DNA of 64,000 nt from an uncultured Bacteroidota bacterium (GTDB lineage: Bacteria; Bacteroidota; Bacteroidia; Flavobacteriales; Flavobacteriaceae): assembly GCA_902535165.1 (NCBI GenBank), contig CACASE010000002.1:1-64000 (forward strand), given 5' to 3'. Of the stretch, positions 26,602-34,761 are shown in pieces; within the stretch, counting starts at the first letter, position 1; the number at the start of each line of letters is the position of its first letter. Below the pieces are notes generated by a model, which was not told where the DNA came from, ran no database searches, and saw only the letters and a list, made by a program, of their open reading frames with translations. A program made the translations under genes and the position numbers.

Positions 26602-27210
26602 ATGTTTTCAATACTCAAATACTTTCGAAAAGGTAGTATCGCACCAAATAATAAAAAATTTCTTATTGTTGGTCTTGGTAATATTGGTGAAGAATATAAA
26701 AACACTCGTCATAATATTGGATTTGACATAGTTGATCAGCTGGGTAAAATTCTAAAAGGAACATTCAATTCAGCTAAGTATGGTGATATATTGAAATCAA
26801 AATATGCTGGGAAACAAGTTATGCTGTTAAAACCAAATACCTTTATGAATTTAAGTGGTAAAGCAGTATTATACTGGATAAGAAAAGAAAAAATTCATAT
26901 TGATAACTTAATAATCATTGTAGATGATTTAAATATCAATTTTGGAGTTTCTAAACTGAAGCCATCAGGCTCTGATGGTGGTCATAATGGATTAAAAGAT
27001 ATAGCAAATTCACTGAAAACCTCGAATTTTACAAGGTTAAGATTTGGGATAGGGAATAATTTTAAAAGGAAAGATCAAGTTGATTTTGTTCTAAGTAAAT
27101 GGAATAATGAGGAGATTAATAATCTTAAACACCTTATCGATAAAAATGTTGAAATTATTATTTCATCAATCAAACGAGGTTTAGATTTTACAATGAATAA
27201 ATACAATTAG
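26602..27210 (+). CDS. pth: Peptidyl-tRNA hydrolase
   Basis: Releases tRNA from prematurely dropped peptidyl-tRNA. The 202-residue protein shows FLIVGLGNIGEEYKNTRHNIGF at its start (motif spans 20-41) with catalytic His37, the LLKPNTFMNLSG motif near 75-86, VDDLNINFG near 107-115 and GGHNGLKDI. The N-terminal extension of about 18 residues before the core is usual in flavobacteria. Its stop codon directly abuts the ribF ATG. Confidence 0.95.
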   Translation: MFSILKYFRKGSIAPNNKKFLIVGLGNIGEEYKNTRHNIGFDIVDQLGKILKGTFNSAKYGDILKSKYAGKQVMLLKPNTFMNLSGKAVLYWIRKEKIHIDNLIIIVDDLNINFGVSKLKPSGSDGGHNGLKDIANSLKTSNFTRLRFGIGNNFKRKDQVDFVLSKWNNEEINNLKHLIDKNVEIIISSIKRGLDFTMNKYN

Positions 27211-28143
27211 ATGAAGGTAACAAAAGGCTTAAAAAATGCACATTCAAGTTACCCGACTATTCTTACCTTAGGGACGTTTGACGGTATTCATCAAGGACAC
27301 AAAACAATCATTTCAAAATTAACTAGTGAATCAAAAAAAAATAATCTTAGATCAATAATTCTAACTTTTTTCCCACATCCAAGAAATGTTCTGAGTTTTG
27401 AAAAAATTAAGTCAATAAGTACTATTGATGAAAAAATTGAGATTTTTTCTAAGCTTGAAATAGATGAATTAATTATTCAAAATTTTGATAAGTCGTTCTC
27501 GAACATAAGTGCTGAAGAATTTGTTAAGCTATTAGTTGATAATTTAAATCTTAAGAAAATTATAGTAGGATACAATCACCGTTTTGGTAAAAATCGCTCA
27601 GCAGATATTAGTGTTTTGAAGGATTTTAGTTTAAAATATAATTTTGAAGTTGTAGAAATAAAAGCTTTTGAAGTTGAAAAAATTAAAATCAGTTCTACCA
27701 AGATAAGAAATGCAATTAACAGAGGAAATATTGATGTTTGCAATAGTTATTTAGGATATAATTTTAATATCAATGGTATTGTTGTAAAAGGAAAATCTAT
27801 TGGAAAATCTATTGGATTTCCAACAGCTAATATTAATATAGTTGAGGAATATAAAATCATACCTAAGAATGGTGTTTATCTTGTTCTTTGCTTTTTTGAA
27901 AGAAATAAATACTATGGCATGATGAATATAGGATTCAACCCTACTTTCGGTTCTAATAAAAAAAGTATAGAGGTTAATATTTTTGATTTAAATAAAGATT
28001 TATATGGGAAAAATATTAAAATTGAATTTTTGAAATTTATCAGAGAAGAAATAAAGTTTGATAATGCTGAAATGTTAAAAAATCAACTTAATATTGATCG
28101 AGAAAATTGTATTAAACATATAAATTCAACTTATAATAATTAG
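27211..28143 (+). CDS. ribF: Bifunctional riboflavin kinase/FAD synthetase
   Basis: Makes FMN and then FAD. The 310-residue protein has the N-terminal adenylyltransferase motif LGTFDGIHQGH (20-30), ISSTKIR (the xSSTxxR motif) near 168-174, and the C-terminal flavokinase domain with GKSIGFPTANI near 195-205 and MNIGFNPTFG. Length is typical. ATG at 27211 follows the pth stop without a gap. Confidence 0.95.
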   Translation: MKVTKGLKNAHSSYPTILTLGTFDGIHQGHKTIISKLTSESKKNNLRSIILTFFPHPRNVLSFEKIKSISTIDEKIEIFSKLEIDELIIQNFDKSFSNISAEEFVKLLVDNLNLKKIIVGYNHRFGKNRSADISVLKDFSLKYNFEVVEIKAFEVEKIKISSTKIRNAINRGNIDVCNSYLGYNFNINGIVVKGKSIGKSIGFPTANINIVEEYKIIPKNGVYLVLCFFERNKYYGMMNIGFNPTFGSNKKSIEVNIFDLNKDLYGKNIKIEFLKFIREEIKFDNAEMLKNQLNIDRENCIKHINSTYNN

Positions 28144-28156
28144 TTTTGTTAATAAT

Positions 28157-29425
28157 ATGTTACGGGTTGACTTCATAAAAGATAACTTTTCAAAAGTTAT
28201 CGATAGTCTTAAAAAAAGAAATAAAGATTTCTCATCTGACTTAAAAAAGATTATTGATTTTAATGAAAGTAGAAAAAAACAACAAATAAAGTTAGATACT
28301 CTACTGTCTGAGGTTAACACTTTATCTAAACAAATTGGTGAACTTTTTAAAAATGGTAAAGTCGATGAAGCTAATGAATTAAAAAAAGAAGTTGAGAAAA
28401 TTAAGCCTGAAATTAAACTATTACAAGAATTACTAAATAGTAATAATAGAGATCTTCAAGAATTATTATGTTCAATACCAAATGTTCCAAATGAATTAGT
28501 TAAAAAAGGATTAGATGAGAATGATAATGAAATTATTTTTGAAAGTACATTTAAAGTAAATGATGAAAAAATTCTCGAACATTGGGAACTTTGTGAAAAA
28601 TTTGATATTGTTGATTTTGAATTGGGGAATAAAGTCACAGGATCAGGATTTCCTGTATATAAAGGTAAAGGAGCAACTTTACAAAGAGCATTAATAAATT
28701 ATTTCCTGGATAAAAATACATCATCAGGATACACAGAGGTACAGCCTCCAGTCTTAGTTAATGAGGAATCTGCATTTGCAACTGGACAATTACCAGATAA
28801 GGAAGGTCAAATGTATCATATAAATAATGATAATTTGTACTTGATTCCAACCGCTGAAGTACCAATAACAAATTTTTATAGAAACAGTATAATTAATTCA
28901 TCAGACTTACCAATTAAACTTACTGGTTATACACCTTGTTTTCGCCGAGAGGCTGGTAGTTATGGAAAAGATGTTAGAGGTCTGAATAGGTTACATCAGT
29001 TTGACAAGGTAGAAATCGTTAGAATTGAAAAACCAGAAGATTCATATGAGGTATTAGATGAAATGGTTGCGCACGTAAAAAATATTCTTGAAGAATTAGA
29101 ATTACCATTCAGAATAGTAAGATTATGTGGTGGTGATTTAGGTTTTACGTCAGCACTAACCTATGATTTTGAAGTATATTCAAAAGCTCAAAAAAAGTGG
29201 CTTGAAGTAAGTTCAGTATCTAATTTTGAAACCTATCAGTCAAACCGTTTAAAATTAAGAATAAGAATTAATGAAAAAGAAAAAGAACTTGCTCATACAC
29301 TTAATGGTAGTGCACTAGCTCTTCCAAGAATTGTTGCTGCAATTATTGAAAACAACTCTTCAACTGAGGGAATTAAAATTCCAAAAATTTTACAAGAATA
29401 CACAGGTTTTAAATTTATATCTTAG
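28157..29425 (+). CDS. serS: Serine--tRNA ligase
   Basis: Charges tRNA-Ser. The 422-residue protein has an N-terminal coiled-coil arm (about residues 25-105), then the class II synthetase core: TAEVPITNFYR, motif 2 CFRREAGSYGKDVRGLNRLHQF (spanning about 258-279) and motif 3 LNGSALALPRIVAAIIEN. Length matches the family. It is followed within 11-17 bp by rsmA. Confidence 0.96.
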   Translation: MLRVDFIKDNFSKVIDSLKKRNKDFSSDLKKIIDFNESRKKQQIKLDTLLSEVNTLSKQIGELFKNGKVDEANELKKEVEKIKPEIKLLQELLNSNNRDLQELLCSIPNVPNELVKKGLDENDNEIIFESTFKVNDEKILEHWELCEKFDIVDFELGNKVTGSGFPVYKGKGATLQRALINYFLDKNTSSGYTEVQPPVLVNEESAFATGQLPDKEGQMYHINNDNLYLIPTAEVPITNFYRNSIINSSDLPIKLTGYTPCFRREAGSYGKDVRGLNRLHQFDKVEIVRIEKPEDSYEVLDEMVAHVKNILEELELPFRIVRLCGGDLGFTSALTYDFEVYSKAQKKWLEVSSVSNFETYQSNRLKLRIRINEKEKELAHTLNGSALALPRIVAAIIENNSSTEGIKIPKILQEYTGFKFIS

Positions 29426-29441
29426 ATATATATATTTGAAT

Positions 29442-30215
29442 TTGAACACTTTAAAGCCTAAAAGAAAATTTGGTCAAAATTTTTTGACAGATGATAACAT
29501 AGCCAAAGATATCGTTTCTTACCTATCTGACTACAAAACAAAAACAATAATAGAGGTCGGGCCTGGTAAGGGAATTTTATCAAACTTCTTATTAAAAATT
29601 TCTAATAAAAAAATTAAACTTGTTGAAATTGATAAAGAGTGTATTGAATATTTAAAAAATAACTTTTCAAATATTGAAAAATATTTAATTAATGATGACT
29701 TCCTTAATATTGATTTAAAAGCATTTAAAGAACCTCTATCAATTATTGGTAATTTTCCATACAATATATCATCACAAATATTATTCAAGGTATATGAAAA
29801 TAAAAGCATAGTTAATGAAATGGTTGGTATGTTCCAGCTAGAAGTAGCAGAAAGAATATGCTCTAATCATGGAACAAAAAAATATGGAATTTTGTCAGTT
29901 TTAATTCAAGCTTTTTACGATGTCAAAATGATGAAAAAAGTTAAACCACAGTGTTTCTTCCCAGTTCCTAACGTTGATTCTGCCGTAATTAAAATAAATA
30001 AGAGGAATAACAATATAAACTGTAATGAAATACTTTTTAAAAAAATTGTAAAACAATCATTTGGACAAAGAAGAAAAACGATATGGAACAGCCTGAAGAA
30101 TTTTAATATACATAAAAATAAAAAAGAAGACACTATCTTTGCAAAAAGGCCAGAACAACTAAGTGTTTCTGACTTTATTTATTTAACAAATCTGGTTGGC
30201 GATGAAAACATTTGA
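29442..30215 (+). CDS. rsmA: 16S rRNA (adenine1518-N6/adenine1519-N6) dimethyltransferase
   Basis: Dimethylates two adjacent adenosines in the 3'-terminal hairpin of 16S rRNA (KsgA). From the TTG at 29442 the protein is 257 residues. It shows RKFGQNFLTD (8-17), the SAM-binding EVGPGKGIL (38-46) and the catalytic NFPYN near residue 100. The open frame runs back to 29331 inside serS, but homology begins only at KPKRKFGQNF; TTG at 29436 is an alternative start. It overlaps the mgtE start by 14 bp. Confidence 0.93.
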   Translation: MNTLKPKRKFGQNFLTDDNIAKDIVSYLSDYKTKTIIEVGPGKGILSNFLLKISNKKIKLVEIDKECIEYLKNNFSNIEKYLINDDFLNIDLKAFKEPLSIIGNFPYNISSQILFKVYENKSIVNEMVGMFQLEVAERICSNHGTKKYGILSVLIQAFYDVKMMKKVKPQCFFPVPNVDSAVIKINKRNNNINCNEILFKKIVKQSFGQRRKTIWNSLKNFNIHKNKKEDTIFAKRPEQLSVSDFIYLTNLVGDENI

Positions 30216-31560
30216 ACTATCAAAAGAAATTATCCAAGAAATAAGCCAACTCATTTCTAATAAGAAGAATAAAGAAATTAAGAAAAAGGTTAAGGAAATT
30301 CATTATGCAGACCTTGCTGAAATTATTAATGAGTTAAACTTTCAAGAAAGTATTTACCTGATTAAACTCATTGATAGTGATAAAACATCTGATGTACTAA
30401 CTGAGCTTGATGAAGATGTAAGAGAAAAAATACTTGAAAGATTATCAGTGAAAGAGATAGCTGGAGAAATCAAAGAACTTGACAGTGATGATGCGGCTGA
30501 TATTTTATCTGAACTTTCTGATGAAAAACAAGAAAAAGTAATTTCACTCATAAAAGATGAAAATATTACAGATAACATTAGAGAACTTTTAAATTATGAA
30601 GAAGATTCAGCTGGTGGTTTAATGGCAAAAGAATTAATTAGTGTAAATGAAAATTGGAGTGTATTAACTTGTTTGAGAGAAATTAGGAAACAAGCAAAGG
30701 ATATTACTCGAGTCCATTCAATCTATGTTCTTAATAAAAAAAAGGTGTTGATTGGAAGGTTATCTTTAAAAGATTTAATTACTTCACCATCAAAAAGTAA
30801 AATAAAAGAAATTTACATTCCCAAAGTAGATTATGTTAATGTGAATGATTCTGCTGATGAGGTTGCAAAATTAATGTCAAAATATGATTTAGAGGCGATA
30901 CCCGTTGTTAATAACAAAACTGAGTTATTGGGGAGAATTACTATTGATGATATAGTTGACTACATAAAAGATGAAGCTGAAGAAGACTATTTTCTAGCGG
31001 CAGGAATCTCGAATGATGTTGAAGCAGATGATTCTATTTTAGAATTAACTAAAGCTAGATTGCCATGGTTAATCCTTGGATTATTTGGCGGACTTGGTAG
31101 TGTTTTTATTTTAGAGAGCTTTGAAAGTATCATGGCAACAAAAGAACTAAGAGCACTATTTTTCTATACTCCTTTAATTGCTGCAATGGCAGGGAATGTT
31201 GGTGTTCAATCATCTGCAATTGTAGTTCAAGGATTGGCCAATGACCAAATAAAGGGAAGTTTAGTTTCAAGACTTATAAAGGAAATCAGTCTTACTTTAT
31301 TAAACGGAATTATTCTAAGTTTAATTATTATATTATTTGGACTTTTAATTAATCAAAGCCTTGAGATGAGTATTACGATTTCTGTTTCAATGATTTTAGT
31401 AATTATAGTTGCTGCTTTAATTGGAACTTCAGTTCCAATTATCCTTGAAAAATTTGGCATTGATCCCGCTATTGCTACTGGCCCTTTTATAACCACTGGA
31501 AATGATGTAATAGGCATATTATTATTTTTCTATATAGCAAAAATTATTCTTGGATTCTAA
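30202..31560 (+). CDS. mgtE: Magnesium transporter MgtE
   Basis: A 452-residue Mg2+ channel. The N-terminal superhelical domain (about 1-125) is rich in Asp/Glu, followed by two CBS domains (about 130-255) and five membrane segments (about 280-450). The ion-path motif PFITTGNDVIG is present near the C-terminus. ATG at 30202 is favoured over the TTG at 30196. The start overlaps the end of rsmA. Confidence 0.94.
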   Translation: MKTFELSKEIIQEISQLISNKKNKEIKKKVKEIHYADLAEIINELNFQESIYLIKLIDSDKTSDVLTELDEDVREKILERLSVKEIAGEIKELDSDDAADILSELSDEKQEKVISLIKDENITDNIRELLNYEEDSAGGLMAKELISVNENWSVLTCLREIRKQAKDITRVHSIYVLNKKKVLIGRLSLKDLITSPSKSKIKEIYIPKVDYVNVNDSADEVAKLMSKYDLEAIPVVNNKTELLGRITIDDIVDYIKDEAEEDYFLAAGISNDVEADDSILELTKARLPWLILGLFGGLGSVFILESFESIMATKELRALFFYTPLIAAMAGNVGVQSSAIVVQGLANDQIKGSLVSRLIKEISLTLLNGIILSLIIILFGLLINQSLEMSITISVSMILVIIVAALIGTSVPIILEKFGIDPAIATGPFITTGNDVIGILLFFYIAKIILGF

Positions 31561-31561
31561 A

Positions 31562-32494
31562 ATGCCTAAAATACTTCATTTAGATGAAAATCATGAACTG
31601 CTAAAAAATGAATTAGAAAAACTTGGCTTTAAAAACTACTTTGACTTAATTTCTACAAAAAAAGAAATTGAAAATAAGATTTGGGAGTATCAAGGTATAA
31701 TTCTAAGAAGCCGAATTGAAATTGATAAAAGATTTATAGACTCTTGTAAAAATTTAAAATTTATAGCTAGAGTAGGATCAGGCCTGGAAAATATTGATAC
31801 TGATTATGCTAAAAAGAAAAATATAGAAATAATTTCTGCTGCTGAGGGAAATGCAAATGCTGTAGGTGAACATGCTCTTGGTATGCTTTTAAGTCTACTA
31901 AATAAAATTATTAAATCAAATAATGAGATTAACCAAAATATTTGGGAAAGAGAACAAAACAGGGGGATTGAATTGGATGGAAAAACTATCGGAATTATTG
32001 GTTACGGAAATACAGGAAAAAGTTTAGCTAAAAAATTATCAGGCTTTAATGTAAGAGTTTTATGCAATGATATTATTGAAGATGTATCTGATAAATACGC
32101 TACTCAAGTTAGCATTAGTGAAATAATGAAAAGCTGTGATATCGTAAGCCTGCACACAAATCTTAACGATTCAAGCTTTCATCTAATAAACAAACACTTT
32201 ATCAATAATTGCAAAAAATCTTTTTTTCTAATTAATACATCTAGAGGAGAATGTTTAAAAACATCTGATATAGTAGATGGTATCAAAACAGGTAAAATTT
32301 TAGGAGCATGTCTAGATGTAATAGAAAATGAATCGAAATCCTTTGAGTTTTTAAATATAAATAGTGATTTTGAATACCTCAGGAAATCTGAAAAGGTAGT
32401 ATTATCCCCCCATATTGCTGGCTGGTCAATTGAGAGTAAATTAAAATTAGCTCAAGTTATTTTAGAAAAAATTAAAAATTTATATGGAAAATAA
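31562..32494 (+). CDS. D-isomer-specific 2-hydroxyacid dehydrogenase (phosphoglycerate-dehydrogenase-like)
   Basis: A 310-residue NAD-dependent dehydrogenase. The cofactor motif GIIGYGNTGKS is at 144-154; the catalytic set is Arg228 (NTSRGE), a Glu at 255 or 257 (DVIENE) and His284 (SPHIAGW). Without a C-terminal ACT domain it is the short form of SerA-type enzymes; a role in serine synthesis is likely but not certain. ATG at 31562 is 1 bp after the mgtE stop. It overlaps the arsC-like gene by 11 bp. Confidence 0.88.
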   Translation: MPKILHLDENHELLKNELEKLGFKNYFDLISTKKEIENKIWEYQGIILRSRIEIDKRFIDSCKNLKFIARVGSGLENIDTDYAKKKNIEIISAAEGNANAVGEHALGMLLSLLNKIIKSNNEINQNIWEREQNRGIELDGKTIGIIGYGNTGKSLAKKLSGFNVRVLCNDIIEDVSDKYATQVSISEIMKSCDIVSLHTNLNDSSFHLINKHFINNCKKSFFLINTSRGECLKTSDIVDGIKTGKILGACLDVIENESKSFEFLNINSDFEYLRKSEKVVLSPHIAGWSIESKLKLAQVILEKIKNLYGK

Positions 32495-32906
32495 AAAGAT
32501 TTTAGTTTTATGCACTGGTAATTCATGTAGAAGTCAAATTGCAGAGGGTTATTTAAAATTTTTTTTAAAAAATAGAGCAAATGTCCACAGTGCTGGGGTT
32601 GATAATCACGAAATAAACAAGTTGGCAATAAAAACAATGAAAGATGATGGAATAGATATTTCAAAGCAGGTTTCAAATAATATAAATGAATTTAACAGTA
32701 TGAAATTTGACCATATTATTACTGTATGTGATAACGCACAGGAAAAATGTCCAATTTTTTTCTCAGAAAATGCAATTAGAACTCATCATCCTTTTTTTGA
32801 TCCTAGTTCAATTAAAAACCCTAAACTAATTGAGAGTGCATTTGCAAAATGTAGAGATGAAATAAAGTTATTTTGCAAAGATTTTTCAGAAAAAAATTTT
32901 AGTTAG
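32484..32906 (+). CDS. ArsC-type arsenate reductase / low-molecular-weight phosphatase family protein
   Basis: A 140-residue protein of the thioredoxin-linked ArsC (LMW protein tyrosine phosphatase fold) family. The P-loop CTGNSCR gives Cys10-x5-Arg16, and Cys82 and Cys89 in VCDNAQEKC occupy the redox positions of S. aureus ArsC. The catalytic Asp in FFDPS is present. No arsenite pump or ArsR gene is adjacent, so it could act in general detoxification. It overlaps the dehydrogenase gene at its start and is convergent, with an 8-bp overlap, with the aspartate kinase gene. Confidence 0.87.
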   Translation: MENKKILVLCTGNSCRSQIAEGYLKFFLKNRANVHSAGVDNHEINKLAIKTMKDDGIDISKQVSNNINEFNSMKFDHIITVCDNAQEKCPIFFSENAIRTHHPFFDPSSIKNPKLIESAFAKCRDEIKLFCKDFSEKNFS

Positions 32907-34149
32907 AAAAGATTAATTTCACTGTTTTTTCTGTTCTTTGTTCCAAAAGCAATTTTCTTTTATTACTAATTTTTTTAATAGATTTTTCATCAAAATGTCT
33001 TATAGTAAACAGTGATACATTTTTATGAATTTGAATTTTAAATTTACCTTCCAGATTACTTATAAGTTCATTTATCTTATTATACTTATCAAAAAAACAA
33101 ACTGAAAAAGTAATAGCAGAGTTTTGAATAACATCAACTTTCATTTTGAGATCATGAAATTGCTTAAAAATATGGCTAATATTATCCTCAACCATAAAAG
33201 AAAAATCAAGTGATGAAATTTTTAATAAAATTAAATTTTCTTTAAAAATATAGCATGGAACAAGTGGATTAATATTAACACCTTTAGAAATTACCGTTCC
33301 ATTTGCAAGAGGATTTTTAAATGATTTTACAAATAAAGGAATTTCTTTTTTTTGTAATGGTTGAAGGGTTTTTGGATGAATAATAGATGCTCCATAGAAA
33401 GCCAGTTCAATTGTTTCTGAATATGAAATTTGATTTAATAGTTTAGTATTAGAAAAAAATTTAGGATCTGCATTCAGCAAACCAGGAACATCTTTCCAAA
33501 TACTTAACGATTCTGCGTTTAATGAATAAGCAAAAATAGCAGCGCTATAATCAGATCCCTCTCTACCTAGTGTAACGGTGAAATTATTACTATCACTACC
33601 GATAAACCCTTGAGTAATATTTATTTTTGAGTCACAAATTAGCTCTTTTATTTTCTTGTTTGTCATTTCCCACTGAACCTTACCTCCTCTGTATTTAGAG
33701 TTGGTTTTAATACAGTTTCTAGCATCAATTAAGGAACAGTCTATATTATTTTTTAGAAGATATTCATATATAATTTTTGAAGAGATTAATTCTCCCAAAG
33801 AAACTACCTGATCATAAACAAAAGAGTAACTAGGTGACTTATTCAATTTTATAAATGAACCTAATTTTTCAAACGAAGTGTTTAGTTCTGAAAAAATGAA
33901 GTGATTTTTTTCAAAAAGATTATTAAGGATATTTATGTGAAAATTAAAAACATCTAAAATGCTAGACTGTAATTGAGCTTTATCATTAAAATAACTATTA
34001 ACAACTTTCTCCAAAGCATTAGTAGTTTTTCCCATTGCAGAAACAACTATCACTAAATTATCCTTCTTATATTTTGATATAATTTCTAAAATATTTTTAA
34101 TACTGGGTGCATCTTTTATTGAAGCACCACCAAACTTAAATACTTTCAT
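32899..34149 (-). CDS. Aspartate kinase (monofunctional)
   Basis: First step of the aspartate pathway to Lys, Thr and Met. The 416-residue protein has the amino-acid-kinase start KFGGAS (5-10), the segment TVTLGREGSDYSAA near 190-203 (canonical TLGRGGSD) and GVNINPLVPCYIF before a C-terminal ACT region (about 300-416). It is monofunctional, with no homoserine dehydrogenase part. The start overlaps the end of the acetyltransferase gene by 14 bp. Confidence 0.92.
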   Translation of the reverse strand: MKVFKFGGASIKDAPSIKNILEIISKYKKDNLVIVVSAMGKTTNALEKVVNSYFNDKAQLQSSILDVFNFHINILNNLFEKNHFIFSELNTSFEKLGSFIKLNKSPSYSFVYDQVVSLGELISSKIIYEYLLKNNIDCSLIDARNCIKTNSKYRGGKVQWEMTNKKIKELICDSKINITQGFIGSDSNNFTVTLGREGSDYSAAIFAYSLNAESLSIWKDVPGLLNADPKFFSNTKLLNQISYSETIELAFYGASIIHPKTLQPLQKKEIPLFVKSFKNPLANGTVISKGVNINPLVPCYIFKENLILLKISSLDFSFMVEDNISHIFKQFHDLKMKVDVIQNSAITFSVCFFDKYNKINELISNLEGKFKIQIHKNVSLFTIRHFDEKSIKKISNKRKLLLEQRTEKTVKLIFSN

Positions 34150-34621
34150 TTTCTACAAATTTTTTAATTGCATTTTCATCCATCAATGCTACCCTCCAAT
34201 CATTGAGTACTTGTGCTCCATTATTTTTATAAAACTCAATAGCACTTTGATTCCAGTCAAGAACCACCCATTGCACTCTTTTAACTTTTTGATTGTAAGA
34301 GTACTTGATAAACTTTGAAAATAATGCAAAGCCAATTCCTTTTCCACGATGCTTTTCAGTTACAATCAAATCTTCTAAATGCATGGCAGATCCTTTCCAG
34401 GTAGAATATCTAGGATAAATCAATGCAATACCTACAACCTCTTTTTTAATTTCTGCAATAAAACACTTAAATTTTGGTTGATCTTGAAATCCGTCAATTA
34501 TTATTTGTTGCTCTGTTAAAATAACCTCATGAGGTTCTCTTTCAAAAATAGCAAGTTCCTTAATCAATTTAAGGATTGATTTAGCATCACTTTTTTTGGC
34601 ATCTCTTATTATAAATCCCAT
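34136..34621 (-). CDS. GNAT family N-acetyltransferase
   Basis: A 161-residue acetyltransferase resembling the diamine acetyltransferase (SSAT-like) group: IRDAKKSDAKSILKLIKELA at the start, VTEKHRGKGIGFALFSKF as the acetyl-CoA-binding loop near 89-106, and VLDWNQSAIEFYKNNGA near the C-terminus. Substrate is unknown. It is the first gene of a two-gene minus-strand unit with aspartate kinase, divergent from mfd. Confidence 0.9.
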   Translation of the reverse strand: MGFIIRDAKKSDAKSILKLIKELAIFEREPHEVILTEQQIIIDGFQDQPKFKCFIAEIKKEVVGIALIYPRYSTWKGSAMHLEDLIVTEKHRGKGIGFALFSKFIKYSYNQKVKRVQWVVLDWNQSAIEFYKNNGAQVLNDWRVALMDENAIKKFVENESI

Positions 34622-34695
34622 AATTTAAATGCAAATCTAATCTAATCTTTTAAATAGATTAATTTTTGAAATATTTAAGGTATTTAAGGGTTGAT

Positions 34696-34730
34696 TTGTT
34701 ACATATATAACTAAGGATTGTATATATTCG
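34696..34730 (+). promoter_or_regulatory. Candidate promoter of mfd
   Basis: TTG (34696-34698, within TTTG) is followed after 24 nt by TATATTCG (34723-34730), one mismatch from TAnnTTTG. The ATG of mfd is 31 nt further on. The spacing equals that before the Wza-like gene. Confidence 0.4.
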
Positions 34731-34734
34731 CACG

Positions 34735-34753
34735 ACAATTACTTGATAATTGT
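34735..34753 (+). promoter_or_regulatory. Inverted repeat in the mfd leader
   Basis: ACAATTA (34735-34741) and TAATTGT (34747-34753) are perfect 7-bp arms around CTTGA. It starts 5 nt after the candidate -7 element, so it lies at the expected transcription start, and ends 8 nt before the ATG. It could be an operator or a leader hairpin near the ribosome-binding region. Confidence 0.35.
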
Positions 34754-34761
34754 AAAGATTG

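Noticed and set aside
26316-26636. Lys-rich open frame overlapping the L25 tail
   Set aside because: It is the +1 frame of the repetitive acidic tail and has no other support.
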